A DNA stretch of 64,000 nucleotides from Sciurus carolinensis (GCF_902686445.1 NC_062220.1:89342143-89406142); one strand, 5' to 3'; shown: positions 36,201 through 43,218, counted from the first letter of the stretch. Made by a program: numbers and translations. The notes: generated by a model not told the origin, from the sequence alone.

Positions 36201-36292
36201 ACCAGAAGTTCCCGGTTGAACTTCAACAATTTAATGTGGGAGTCAGAACCAGCTGGGATGACTTTCCTCTCACTGTGCTCCTGCGTTTCCAT
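12203..36292 (-). CDS. NOD1: NOD1 (CARD4), complete coding region over 11 exons
   Basis: The product is the cytosolic NLR receptor that senses gamma-D-Glu-meso-DAP muropeptides and signals through RIPK2 to NF-kB and MAPK. Coding exons on the minus strand are 36292-36092, 33987-33813, 31934-30110, 27983-27900, 26808-26725, 25719-25636, 23408-23325, 22511-22428, 20364-20281, 16462-16379 and 12275-12203. All junctions show GT/AG ends and codons rejoin across them. The total is 2862 nt, giving 953 residues plus TGA, the human length. Domains in order are CARD (about residues 15-105), NACHT ATPase with Walker A GDAGVGKS at 202-209 and Walker B with FDGLDE at 283-288, winged-helix and linker segments, then C-terminal leucine-rich repeats (about 700-953) ending in RIICF. 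The start ATG has A at -3 and G at +4. No frameshift or premature stop is seen, so the gene appears functional. Identity comes from near-continuous resemblance to human NOD1 as remembered. NOD2 is excluded because only one CARD is present. Confidence 0.97.
12411..12495 (-). repeat. ID-type SINE, reverse copy
   Basis: A T run followed by AGGTACTGAGGATCGAACCC and CGAACCCCAGCCCC, the inverted tRNA-derived box region with its A tail. Confidence 0.65.
12699..12893 (-). repeat. Composite B1-dID SINE, reverse copy
   Basis: T run, inverted ID half with CTCTACCACTCAGCTACATC, then inverted B1-like half (CTGGCCTCAAACTTGGGATC). It sits in the NOD1 intron antisense to the plus strand and so in the same sense as the NOD1 transcript. 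Confidence 0.85.
13540..13662 (+). repeat. Stand-alone ID SINE with target-site duplication
   Basis: The element begins GGGCTGGAGTTGTGGCTCAG and carries the tRNA-Ala-derived A and B boxes (GTGGCTCAGTGG, GGGTTCCATCC). Its tail runs into an A stretch and a TA microsatellite (13629-13651). The 11-bp duplication AGACCAAAATA flanks it at 13529-13539 and 13663-13673. Confidence 0.9.
13885..13975 (-). repeat. ID-type SINE, reverse copy
   Basis: GGTGCTGGGGATGGAACCCA followed by AGCTAGGCAAGTGCTCTGCT is the inverted ID body. Confidence 0.75.
16379..16462 (-). CDS. NOD1: NOD1 LRR exon (residues 903-930)
   Basis: The exon is 84 bp, reading LIQNQITATGTAQLAEAL, then QNNTGITEIC across the junction. The acceptor is CTTTCAG|GCTC and the donor is TTTG|GTAAGG. 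Confidence 0.95.
16563..16706 (+). repeat. Stand-alone ID SINE with target-site duplication
   Basis: GGGCTGGGGTTGGGGCTCAG through GCACTGGGTTCAAGTCTCAG and an A-rich tail. The flanking repeat AAGATGGRATTGG is at 16550-16562 and 16707-16719 with one mismatch. It lies about 100 bp upstream of a NOD1 LRR exon acceptor. Confidence 0.85.
16883..16965. repeat. Compound TG / GA-GGGA microsatellite
   Basis: A TG-rich segment passes into a GAGAGAGGGAGGGA-type purine tract. Length variation between individuals is likely. Confidence 0.85.
17935..18140 (+). repeat. Composite B1-dID SINE
   Basis: B1-like half with GGAGGTCAAGGCAGGAGGAT, then a shortened ID half (GGGCTAGGCTCAGTGGTAAA) and an A tail. It is inserted in the old L1. 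Confidence 0.85.
18239..18432 (+). repeat. Composite B1-dID SINE
   Basis: GTGGTGCACACCTGTAATCC begins the B1-like part. The ID half is diverged (GGGGATGTTGCTCAGTAGCA) and the tail is an ATAA repeat. Confidence 0.85.
18541..18762 (-). repeat. Composite B1-dID SINE, reverse copy
   Basis: T run, GGTACTGGGGTTAAACCCAG, then TTGAGACAGAGTCTCATTAA. It lies opposite to the copies on both sides, giving inverted pairs inside the NOD1 transcript. Confidence 0.85.
18806..19017 (+). repeat. Composite B1-dID SINE (5' shortened)
   Basis: The B1-like half lacks its promoter start. The ID half is well kept (GGGCTGGGGATGTGGCTCAG) with a long A/CAA tail. Confidence 0.85.
19148..19368 (+). repeat. Composite B1-dID SINE with internal CA repeat
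   Basis: Near-complete copy from GCTGGGCGTGGTGGCACATG to CCCCAGTACC and an A tail. The linker between the halves has become a CA microsatellite (19278-19302). The L1 word AAGTCTAGC is repeated on both sides, consistent with a target duplication. Confidence 0.9.
20281..20364 (-). CDS. NOD1: NOD1 LRR exon (residues 875-902)
   Basis: The exon is 84 bp, reading LTKNELNDEVAESFAEML, then KVNQTLKHLW across the junction. The acceptor is TTCTAG|GCTG and the donor is TTGTG|GTAACT. Confidence 0.95.
21217..21326 (+). repeat. B1-like SINE half
   Basis: CCAGGCACGGTGGCACACAA through AATGAATCCCTGTCTT with an A tail. Only the 7SL-derived half is present. Confidence 0.75.
21327..21498 (-). repeat. Composite B1-dID SINE, reverse copy, adjoining the previous one
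   Basis: Directly abuts the forward copy: TTTTTTGGTACTATGGACTG, CCACTGAGCCACATCCCCAG, AGAGACAGGGTCTCACTGAG. The B1 start is truncated. Confidence 0.85.
22428..22511 (-). CDS. NOD1: NOD1 LRR exon (residues 847-874)
   Basis: The exon is 84 bp and reads LASNGISTEGGKSLARAL, then QQNTSLKIFW across the junction. The acceptor is TTCCTAG|CCTC and the donor is TCTG|GTAATG, which is weaker than its neighbours because it lacks the usual G at +5. Confidence 0.95.
22512..23324 (-). other. NOD1: NOD1 intron, no repeat recognised
   Basis: A 0.8-kb intron. Open frames cover it on both strands (203 codons on the minus strand at 23205-22594), but none resembles a known protein. The LRR frame does not continue through it. 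Confidence 0.75.
23325..23408 (-). CDS. NOD1: NOD1 LRR exon (residues 819-846)
   Basis: The exon is 84 bp, reading MWGNQIGDEGAKAFAEAL and then RNHPSLTNL. The acceptor is CCTCAG|GATG and the donor is CTAAG|GTAAGA. Phase is the same as in the other LRR exons. Confidence 0.95.
23591..23818 (+). repeat. Composite B1-dID SINE, well preserved
   Basis: GCGCAGTGGTGCATGCCTGT to ATCAATCCCTCGTACC, then an A tail that continues as a GA microsatellite (23802-23818). Flanking GAGAATAAA words suggest a target duplication. Confidence 0.9.
24240..24440 (+). repeat. MIR element
   Basis: CCCATCCTGGCTCTGCCACC, GGGACCTTGGGCAAATTATA, CCTCATCTATAAAATGGGTT and AGTGCTGGCG follow the MIR core and 3' order. Confidence 0.8.
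24545..25310 (+). mobile_element. Old L1 3' end interrupted by a SINE
   Basis: GGAGTATTACTCAGCCTTAA (24670) leads the L1 ORF2 end, and the rest resumes after the SINE at 24952 with the 3' region ending near an A-rich ATTTTAAAAATTGAAA. The words AAGGAAGCAAGCT and AGGAAGGAAGCTGG flank the SINE. Confidence 0.75.
24703..24951 (+). repeat. Composite B1-dID SINE
   Basis: Intact B1-like half (GTGTGGTGGCCCACACCTGT). The ID half is diverged and longer than usual, ending in CCACCAAAAAAAA. Confidence 0.8.
25636..25719 (-). CDS. NOD1: NOD1 LRR exon (residues 791-818)
   Basis: The exon is 84 bp and reads LGKNKITSEGGK, then CLALAMKNSTSISEIG. The acceptor is CCACAG|ACTG and the donor is TTGG|GTGAGT. The cysteine after GGK replaces a residue that is tyrosine in the human sequence as I remember it. 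Confidence 0.95.
25720..26724 (-). other. NOD1: NOD1 intron with one reverse SINE
   Basis: A 1.0-kb intron. Apart from the SINE at 26079-26302 it is unassigned. Confidence 0.8.
26079..26302 (-). repeat. Composite B1-dID SINE, reverse copy
   Basis: GGGGATTGAACTCAGGGGCA, CACTGAGCCACATCCCCAGT, GGCAGGGTCTCACTGAGTTG, then GGCGTGTGCCACCATGCC. Both halves are complete. Confidence 0.9.
26725..26808 (-). CDS. NOD1: NOD1 LRR exon (residues 763-790)
   Basis: The exon is 84 bp and begins LYNNQITDVGARY after the acceptor CCAAG|TTTATAC. It ends THLK with the donor GAA|GTAAGT. A second GTAAGT follows four bases later, so two overlapping donor hexamers are present. The first is in frame with the next exon. 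Confidence 0.95.
26809..27899 (-). other. NOD1: NOD1 intron, MIR-like piece, otherwise unassigned
   Basis: A 1.1-kb intron. 26930-27095 resembles a MIR (TTCCACCACAGGCCTCCTCT, then GGGGTTGTTACAGGGAGCAT), and 27690-27760 has CCCCATTTTACAAGTGAGGA, typical of L2/MIR ends. Confidence 0.6.
27900..27983 (-). CDS. NOD1: NOD1 LRR exon (residues 735-762)
   Basis: This 84-bp, 28-residue repeat exon reads LSVNQITDSGVKVL then CEELTKYKILTYLG. The acceptor is TTTCAG|ACT, which completes Arg734, and the donor is TTGGG|GTATGT. The intron sequence between this acceptor and an upstream SINE is only about 33 nt. Confidence 0.95.
28018..28233 (+). repeat. Composite B1-dID SINE next to a NOD1 acceptor
   Basis: AGCCAGATGTGGTGGTGCAC to GGTACTTAAAAAAAAAAAAA. 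It is antisense to NOD1. Together with its flank it leaves only about 33 nt of original intron before the exon at 27983. Confidence 0.9.
29665..29815 (+). repeat. MIR element
   Basis: CTCAGCTGTGTGATCTGGAC, then CTTCTCTGTGCCTCTGCTTC, CTCATTTACC and ACTTTATAGGGTT give the full MIR order. Confidence 0.8.
30110..31934 (-). CDS. NOD1: NOD1 coding exon 3 (NACHT, winged helix and linker, residues 126-734)
   Basis: This 1825-bp exon carries the nucleotide-binding oligomerisation core. Walker A GDAGVGKS lies at 31707-31684 with the catalytic Lys208. The Walker B region (LFTFDGLDEL, residues 280-289) has Asp284, Asp287 and Glu288 intact. The segment YEFFHITLQAFF belongs to the helical region after NACHT. 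The exon ends in the first LRR-like unit (LALDLDNNNLNDYGV, then CFSRLTVI). The acceptor is CTCTCCAG with a long CT-rich tract upstream, and the donor is ATCAG|GTCAGA. Residue numbering matches human without indels through Walker A. One large NACHT exon is the usual NOD1/NOD2 structure. Confidence 0.97.
31973..32050. repeat. GA (CT on NOD1 strand) microsatellite beside the NACHT-exon acceptor
   Basis: Runs of GAGAGA broken by GGGAGGG and GGAAGGACGGGG. On the NOD1 strand it is a CT-rich tract that ends about 38 nt before the acceptor. Confidence 0.9.
33012..33128 (+). repeat. Stand-alone ID SINE with target-site duplication
   Basis: AGCTGGGGTTGTAGCTCAAG to GGTTCAATCCTCAGCACCAC and an A-rich tail. 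AAGTGTTATAG flanks it at 33001-33011 and about 33129-33139. Confidence 0.85.
33468..33657 (-). repeat. Composite B1-dID SINE, reverse copy
   Basis: T run, GCTTTACTACTGAGCCCAAT, GAGACAGAGTCTCAAAATAA, then GGCATGTGCTACAGTGCCCA. It lies about 150 bp on the acceptor-distal side of coding exon 2. Confidence 0.85.
33813..33987 (-). CDS. NOD1: NOD1 coding exon 2 (residues 68-125, second half of CARD)
   Basis: The exon is 175 bp. The acceptor CTACCAG precedes GTCCGAAAA, giving V-R-K directly after K67. The translation runs through the CARD helices (QSKGEEVSEFF, QQLADAYVDLRPW) and ends in NTDP plus one base. The donor is CCAG|GTATGA. The single leftover G pairs with TG of the next exon to make Val126. 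Confidence 0.96.
34233..34318 (-). repeat. ID-type SINE, reverse copy
   Basis: CCTGGGGACTGAACCCAGGG and CCACTACCAAGCCACATCCC are the inverted ID boxes. Confidence 0.75.
34873..35080 (+). repeat. Composite B1-dID SINE with target-site duplication
   Basis: GCTGGGTGCAGGGGTGCATG to TTCAAGCCCAGTACC with an AATA tail. The word ATAAGTTGTCTGGG lies on both sides (about 34860 and 35079). Confidence 0.9.
35719..35913 (-). repeat. Composite B1-dID SINE, reverse copy
   Basis: GGGTACCGGAGATTGAACAG, CACTGAGCCACATCCCCAGT, AGAGACAGGGTCTCACTGAG, then TGTGCCAGTGTGCCCGGC. It forms an inverted pair with 34873-35080. Confidence 0.9.
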
Positions 36293-36409
36293 AGTTAAAG
36301 TAGCAAGCAGCTACTTTTCCCCCATTCATCTTTGGCTTCATGAGTCCTCCTGGTACAAGGGCAAACAGGATTCAGGACTCTCCAGAGTCCCTGCCTCTCA
36401 ATGCAGATG
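36092..36409 (-). CDS. NOD1: NOD1 first coding exon (5'UTR tail plus residues 1-67)
   Basis: The coding part is 36292-36092. It begins METQEHSERK and ends PTQPDK, covering the first part of the CARD. The donor is AAG|GTGCTC at 36091. Upstream, 36409-36293 is 5'UTR that starts after a good acceptor (pyrimidine tract then CAG at 36412-36410). The leader contains upstream ATGs, described separately. The acceptor implies at least one further noncoding exon upstream. The coding limits are firm, and the 5' edge of the exon is inferred from the splice signal only. Confidence 0.92.
36270..36341 (-). CDS. Upstream ORF overlapping the NOD1 start codon
   Basis: The NOD1 leader has an ATG at 36341 that opens a 23-codon frame ending in TGA at 36272-36270. 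This is 23 nt past the NOD1 ATG (36292) and in another frame. A second in-frame ATG lies at 36329. A third ATG at 36325 opens a separate four-codon ORF. The first uATG has a weak context (C at -3, A at +4), while the NOD1 ATG is strong, so leaky scanning is expected. Possible role: damping NOD1 translation. No evidence that the peptide itself matters. Confidence 0.55.
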   Translation of the reverse strand: MKPKMNGGKVAACYFNYGNAGAQ

Positions 36410-37618
36410 CTGAAGAGATAAAGGAAATGATCAACAAAGCAATAGCCATGGAAGGGTTCCCCCATCCCTCTCTCTCACTGGGTTTCTTTCTTTAGAGCAG
36501 GAAGGAGTCATGCTTATGACTTTTCTCTGAGATTCATTCAAGAAAGAATATATTTAATTACTTCGGTTTTTTGGTTTTTAATAATTGCAAGGGTAAGTGA
36601 ACAAAGGTATCCAACTCTTGTTTAGCAAGGTCCCCTAATTTTTATTATCTTCTTTTAAAAAGCAAAATTGTGCCTGAATTCTAGACTGTGATAGAAATAG
36701 AAAGGTGTATTATCTTACATAACAAGGTTAGCTGGGATTGCAGGTGTCTGCATCCTCCAAAAGCACAGCAATCCCAGAACTGGGAATGGAGGAACTACAG
36801 GGGATGGTGGGATAAAGAGTGTGAGCCAAAAATGACTCAAGGAGACGGCCTTCATGAGATCTCCTATGGCAACCAGAGCCAAGGAACCTGGGGACAATGA
36901 TGTGTCATTACTACCCCTTCTGTGTTGAGCCATAGACCTCCATTGGTTCTGCTATCTTCATACCTTCAGCAAAGTCTGTTCCACGCAAACACCATATGGA
37001 AGGAAGTCAAAATATTTTAACACAATATTCTCCCCTTAAGTCTTCAATTTTTTTTTCTGGAATCTGCAAAACTGAAACAGAAGAAAAGTGTTTTGAAAAT
37101 GCTATTGTACTGAATGGTGAAGGAATGGTGAGACTGCTAATAAGATAATTTTTAAATCAGAACTCCAGGATCTGAGTACTTTCTGTACCTTTTCCTCTCA
37201 GGACAGGATTCCAAACATTGGTCATTTGGGTACCACATCACTTGTTCTGTTGTTGTTGCCATAATTAAGTCCCACCTGTACTTTCCTTGCTTAACTTTTT
37301 GAAATAAATTGAGTTTTAAAAACTCTAATAGATTAATTTTAAGGGAAGTTTTAGGTTGCCATTAGAAACATGAAAAAAATTACTTAAATAAATTCACCAG
37401 AAATAAAAAATGTAAGTATATTCCAGCTGGTGGCTTATGAGTGTGAGGCCCGTTTCCTCCTGGAAGCACTTGAGAGACGTTAAAGACCTAGTAGCGCAGT
37501 ATTGAAGACTTTCTCTTTAGGATAATGACATTGATGATGCAGGTTTTAATGTCTTGCTCTCTTCTTTAGGAGGCTGGGAATGGGGGTGGCACACTCCCTT
37601 ATGCCTCCCTTGCCCCTC

Positions 37619-37946
37619 TGTAGTTTGTGGCAGGCTAGCTCAGACGCTGGTAAGGACGTGGAGTCAAGACCCCAGACTCCGGGAGTTGGGTGGAAGCAGG
37701 CTTGTGGCGAGCAGCCTGCAAACTCGTTTATTGTGGGAATAGCCATACATTTTATAGGTTTCTTGCCCAATCACAATGTGCCACGGGGCATTAGACCACC
37801 AGGCTCCCATACGGGTTCCCTTGGTAACACTAGGTCAACTTGGGGCAGTTGTTTACTTTCCTAGGTAGGAGAAGCGGAATGCTCCTCCCTTCAAGTTTAC
37901 ACACTTGAGACACTGCTGCCAGTCAAAACTAGGATTTCTCCCAACA
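37619..37946 (-). repeat. Retroviral LTR (328 bp), same orientation as NOD1
   Basis: On the minus strand it starts TGTTGGGAGAAATCC and ends AAACTACA, so it has TG/CA ends. It has a TATA box (TATAAAA, 37756-37750) and AATAAA at 37732-37727 close behind, which implies a very short R region as in type-D-like betaretroviruses. A polypurine tract directly precedes it. No matching second LTR is seen in the window, so this is the 3' end of a truncated insertion. Confidence 0.8.
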
Positions 37947-37962
37947 TTTCCCCCATTTTTAT
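37947..37962 (-). promoter_or_regulatory. Polypurine tract before the LTR
   Basis: The minus strand reads AAAAATGGGGGAAA immediately before the LTR TG. The position and composition fit a retroviral plus-strand primer. Confidence 0.75.
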
Positions 37963-38880
37963 TAATTTGGACAAGGGATTCCTTCAGGAGGACTTGATTG
38001 ACCTGAACCTTTGTGATTCTTTTGATGAAAATGGACCACAAACATTTAAGAACTGCAAGTATTATAAGGAAGAGTATGCAGGCTAATCCTAGCATTACAG
38101 TAGGATTTAGCATATTAAGCAGGTTCTATTTAAAGGTGATAACATAGACCTCTCTCAAGAGAGAGAAGGGAGCCATGGCTAATGTTCTAAAGTCCCAAGA
38201 AGTGAGCGCACCCTACATCCTTTATAGGTTAAGGTCTCTTTTGTCCTCCAGTTCTTTCCCCCCTTATCTCTCCTTCCTGCCTATGTGACTAGGCCTGGTT
38301 TTGCAGGTGAGATGCATAAAGTGAGAAGCGAATGGGCAGGGGAAGGGCCAAAGTGATTCAACCAGGTAAATCTGGTAATCAATGGGCTCTGCAGATGCTT
38401 GACATTCCATTCTCCCAGGGGCAGTCTCCAACTTCCAGAGGCAGATGGCTTTCATGGCCTCCATTTCCTCTATTTGACCGGATCCCCTATTTCTACACTA
38501 ACTGTCTGTCCCCAATTCTGGCTTCCTGCTCCATCTCTTCCATGATCCCATAGGAACAGCAACTTGTCTCCCTAAACTGTTCCTGTAAGGACCACCACAG
38601 ACATCACCATCTCCACCATGAAAGGTGGACATTTTCTCCTGATTTCTGGCCACCTAAGCAAAACACTATGTCACTGGTCGGCCAGCTGGTAAGGAGGCTG
38701 TTCACAGGGAATTTCCAGAGCCCTGGTTTGGGATTTACAGGGGGCCGTTAGCATAATTCAGCAGGATGTCAGCAAGACAAAGGGAGGAACTGAGTACTGC
38801 CAGGGTCAACAGAATCCAAAGGGAGATCAAATCCATACCATGCACACCGTACAGAAATTCAAAGTTCATGGGCATCTGTA
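37947..38880 (-). pseudogene. Env remnant attached to the inverted LTR
   Basis: A minus-strand frame at 38113-37853 has a strong hydrophobic anchor (LGLACILFLIILAVL) followed by a polar tail, as at the end of a retroviral TM subunit, and it runs into the polypurine tract and LTR. Further upstream a leader-like frame begins near 38875 (MPMNFEFLY, then a hydrophobic LWILLTLAVLSSS). Frames between them are broken by stops. An env gene would be about twice as long, so there are probably internal deletions. The left half of this call is inference. Confidence 0.5.
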
Positions 38881-39245
38881 ACTAGGAACACCAGCAAGCC
38901 AGGGATCTCCTGGCCCTGAGAAGATTTTACTGTATTTTCTGGTAAAGGGTGGGCCCTTCTGAGAAAAGGAAAGGCAAGACCTAGGTCAGGCCAAGGTCAG
39001 GTTTCTGGGAGCAGGATTGTTCTGCTGGGTGGGGCTCTCTGGCCAGTGGTGTGGAGCAGTGAGGTTGGAAGCTGCAGGGAGAACTTGGTGAAGCAGCTCT
39101 AGCACACAACCAAGGGATGGGGGGTAGGGACCAAGGCCATGGAGGAGGTGAGAAAATAATACCCACTGCAGAAGAAAAGACAACGTCAAACGGAAAAACG
39201 AGGGAAAAAAGACAGGGACAGGAAGGCTGCTGCTAAAAGTCATCT

Positions 39246-39448
39246 CTTTTTTTTCTTTTTCTTTTTTTGGTACTGGGGATTGAACTCAGGGGCACTTAAC
39301 CACTTAGCCACATCCCCATCACTTTTTATTTTTTATTTAGAAACAGGGTCTCACTGAGTTGCTCAGGACCTTGCTAAATTGCTGAGGGCTGGCTTTGAAC
39401 TCATGATCCTCCTGCCTCAGCCTCCTGAACCACTGGGATTACAGGTGT
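39246..39448 (-). repeat. Composite B1-dID SINE, reverse copy
   Basis: TTTGGTACTGGGGATTGAAC, CTTAGCCACATCCCCATCAC, AGAAACAGGGTCTCACTGAG, ending GGATTACAGGTG. Confidence 0.9.
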
Positions 39449-39567
39449 TTAAAAGCCACCTCTTGAGGCAAAGGCAGATGTGGGTAGAGCCTGTTGGTGA
39501 GGAAGTCCCTGAGGGAGACAGGGGCAGGGTTAGATAGGCACCTCCCACTCGCTCCCCTTCTTTTTGG

Positions 39568-39690
39568 ATTGTTTGGTTGAAATAGGGTCTTGCTGTGTTG
39601 CCCAGGCTGGTCTTGAAATCCTAGGCTCAAGTCATCCTCCTGCCTCAGCCTCCAGAGTAACTGAACTATGTCACACACCACCACACCTGG
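39568..39690 (-). repeat. B1-like monomer (7SL-derived), reverse copy
   Basis: TAGGGTCTTGCTGTGTTGCC, CAGGCTGGTCTTGAAATCCT, CCTGCCTCAGCCTCC and CACCACACCTGGC without an ID half. This looks older than the composite copies. Confidence 0.75.
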
Positions 39691-39944
39691 CTCTTTCTGG
39701 CTCTCTGGTCTGCCCTGAGAGAGGCTTAATTTTCAGGGTGAGAGAATCCCAGGGGCAAATCACCACCCCAGGCTTCTTGTAGAAATAGGAGCCCAGGTCC
39801 CATCTTGCAGTTTGAACTTCCAGACTAAATATAAAATCTGCAGCACCTGGTAGAGAAGACCCAGGTAAAAAAAGAAAGGAAGGAAGGGAGGGAGGAAGGA
39901 AGGAACAGTAGAAGGAAATCCACATGAATTGTGATTTTGTTTTT

Positions 39945-40131
39945 CATACCAGGAATTGAACCCAGGGGCACTTAACCACTGAGACAAATCCCCAGTCCTT
40001 TTTATTTTTATTTTGACAATAGTCTCACTAAATTGCTTAGGGCCTCGCTAAGTGGCTGAGGTTGGCCTTGAACTTGTGATTCTCCTGCCTCAGCCTCCCT
40101 GGGATTATAGGTATGCACCACCCCGCCCAAT
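39945..40131 (-). repeat. Composite B1-dID SINE, reverse copy
   Basis: CATACCAGGAATTGAACCCA, CCACTGAGACAAATCCCCAG, TAGTCTCACTAAATTGCTTA, then GGTATGCACCACC. Confidence 0.9.
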
Positions 40132-41404
40132 TAATTGTGATTATTTTTGAGTGATGACAGTGATTTCTGTTACTTTGATTTTGGGAGGCATATTCCAAAT
40201 TATCAAAAACAAAATACTTTGTAAGGGGAACTTGGAACCCTAGAATAGAGAGGGGTATCTGTCAGTCAAAAGTCTGGGGACGGCAAGTGGGGCCAGGGGG
40301 TTCCCAGGGTTTTGTCGATGATCTATTATCGGAACTTAGCACCACCCCAGGAGATGAGGTCACAGGGACCCATCAGAGAAATGATTATCCTCGAGAGTAA
40401 TTGCGTCTCATGGGCCCAAACCAACTTTCTGCCCCTAATCACAGGGAGGGCCCCAGAGAAATCAGACACTCACGTTCAATGTCACTTCTAAGGAGGGATT
40501 CATCCCAGGCTTTTTTCTTTCCTCTTGGTTACCCAAGGGCACCCTGAGAGGCGGTGTTCTCCAGATGTCCTTTCTAGGTTTTAATAATTTATTTTCGTTT
40601 TATTTTTCCTCTTTTTTTTTATAGTGACAACAACTGGTTACTGTAGAAAACATGAAAGATGAAAAGAAAGAAAGAAAAAGAAAAGGGAAAAGGAAGGAAA
40701 GGCAGAAAAAAGTTTGGAGGGAAAAAAATTGTCACCTATCACCCATATGCAGTAACCATGTTCTGAAGCTTTTCCTTTCAGTTTTCATCTATGTGCACTG
40801 ATGGGTGAACTGGGTTCTGCTGTGTTCGGCATCACACGCTGTTTCCACTGTGCCCGTGCCTTTATCTCAGGGTTCTTTGTGACTGCCAGGGTTCTCCTGA
40901 GCTGCAGAAGCTGGTTTCTGACCAACCCACCAGGCTTCCAGAAAGCCGAACACTTTGCCTTACCTGGCTTTCCTTTTATAAAGAGAAGAACAACTCACCA
41001 GCCACGGCGCTGCTCCACATCCTGCCCCTGTGCAAGTCCCCAGGCCAGAGAGAGACTCGAAGGTGACGGCAGGTGGTAGCACCTTCCCTGGCTCGACCCT
41101 GCCTGCCTGAGCTGTGCAGCAAGCCTGGGTGCTGCTCAGCAGCCTCCACCAGCTGCCAAGTCAGCCGACAGAGTTCTACCCTCAACCCGACCTGAGAAAT
41201 GGCTGTCGGGGTGGGCATGGGTGGGGAGCAGTAGACATGCCTCCGTGATGTGGCAGCCTCATGCATTCCTTCTGCACAGATTCACTGTGCGCTTGCTTAC
41301 GGTCAGCCTGGTTCTGTGAGGGGCCCCAGCAGGCAGATGGTCATTGCAAACACAGAGTAAGCACTTTGGTTGGGGACCTGCAGTGACCCAATGCTTTACA
41401 TACT

Positions 41405-41770
41405 CTGTGAGAGGCAGGCTTAAATGCACAGTCTCTGGAGTCATTCCAACTGAGTTCAAACTTGATCATTAGCAAGTTAGAAGGAAGCTCCTGCTGCATG
41501 GACCCCAGACGGAATGGACTGGTTGCTAGTAGTTTTTTCAGGTTCAGGGAACAGGGCACACACCAAGGTGATCTCTGTTCATGGGCTTTATCGGATCACT
41601 CATTGATCACTCATTTATCGCCACTCACTAGCAAGTTAGCCAGCTTTTCTGGGTCTTGATTTCCTCAAAATGAGAATCCCTGCCTCAAAGTGTTGCTGGA
41701 AGAATTGAGTTAATGTGCATGAAATGCCTAGACCAAGGCTGGCAGACAACAGATCCTCAGTCATTTTCAA
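41405..41770 (+). repeat. MIR element with an internal insertion
   Basis: The MIR start (GAGGCAGGCTTAAATGCACA, GAGTTCAAACTTGATCATTA) and end (AGCCAGCTTTTCTGGGTCTT, CTCAAAATGAGAATCCCTGC, GTGTTGCTGGAAGAATTGAG) are separated by about 160 bp of other sequence. AGCAAGTTAG is present at both edges of that segment. Confidence 0.65.
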
Positions 41771-43218
41771 AACATTTGATCTTTTCTATTATCTCCATCC
41801 TTACCACAACCGCAGGTGGCCGAGATGGATGTTACCACTGCTTTCCAAATGAGAAAGCAGGTTAAGCAGCTCCACATCCTCACGGGGTTTACAACTGGGC
41901 AGAGCAGACGGATCCAGAATGAAGAATGAGAGTATAAATGGAACAAGAAATGCAGAGAGAGCCTGGCACATCTAAGCTCTCCAGAGGACTTCCTTGGGCA
42001 CCGGTCATGGTGATCACAGAGGTGTCTGCTCCATGGGAGCCCTATGCAGTGAATGGTGACAGGCAGATGTGGTTAGAGCCCCTCTCCCTTAGGGAGTTTG
42101 AATTTGAGGCACACAGACACTGGCTGTAACTCAGAGACATGAGTAATAGCCAAATGGTCTCCACAGCCACCAGGCATGGCAGCCCTTATTCCATGTGGTC
42201 TTTTAAAAAACACCATGAACAGAAACTTCCCTGCATGTCCTTGTTCCCTCCAGCCTGTTCACACTAGCAAATATAGTCCAGTTTAGCAAGGAGCTTTGTC
42301 CTATGCCATATCATTCAGCAGTACCCGGATGCAGAGGTCACACTGCCTTGAGTGTGGCCGTGACTCTTTACTCCCAGAACAAGCAGACAGAATCTTCTCC
42401 CAAGACAGAATTTGGCCTCCATCCCAACTGATGAGGGCTGGGCAAGAAGTCATTTCCCACCATCTACATGGGCCTTATGAGTTTACTCTTTGCTAAGACA
42501 TCCAGTTCTTGGAAATCATCATTCTTTCTCTTTTAAACAAATGTATTTCAAAATGAACGGCGCAGCCTTCTGCAAACTGGTGTTGCAATAGCAGCAGATA
42601 AGATTCCAAACTTCAGAGTCCTAGTCAGGGAAACATTCTTTAAGAATGTAGCAGAAGCTAACTCTGAGTTAAAACTCAAAGACTAAACAAACAAAAACCA
42701 GTGAGATTTACATAAGTCAGGCCAGTCTGCAGGCATTTCTTTTTGGAAACTTTCTGCATTTATATTAGAAACAAATAGAATTGTAAACAAAAGCAAGGCC
42801 AGCTTTGGAGTCTGGCCCAGGTCATCTCCTTGAATGCATCCTGCTTCTCAAGCTCTTTTCTTTCTTGAAATTCAAGTTCTCAAGCAGCCTTCTGCTCGGG
42901 AACATTGGCAGCCCCAGGCAAAGGCTAGTGCTTTTATATACACAGAAACAGGCTTATGAGATGGGACTTTACTGTCCACATGGTTTTCAAAGACTTCCCC
43001 ACCCATTCCTTGAAGACCAACACAGTGGTAGATACATGCCACTAGTTAAAAGCTCAGGTGGTCCTCTTGGAGACCTAGGTGACCACTCTGTCCCTCCTTG
43101 CTTTGACTCAGGACATGTGAACAGAAGTAGAGGGAGGTGATTTGGGCAGGCAGCTTTAGGTGTCAGCGCACTATTTATCAATGGGCAACTCTTCTCTTGC
43201 ACTATGGTCGACACCATG

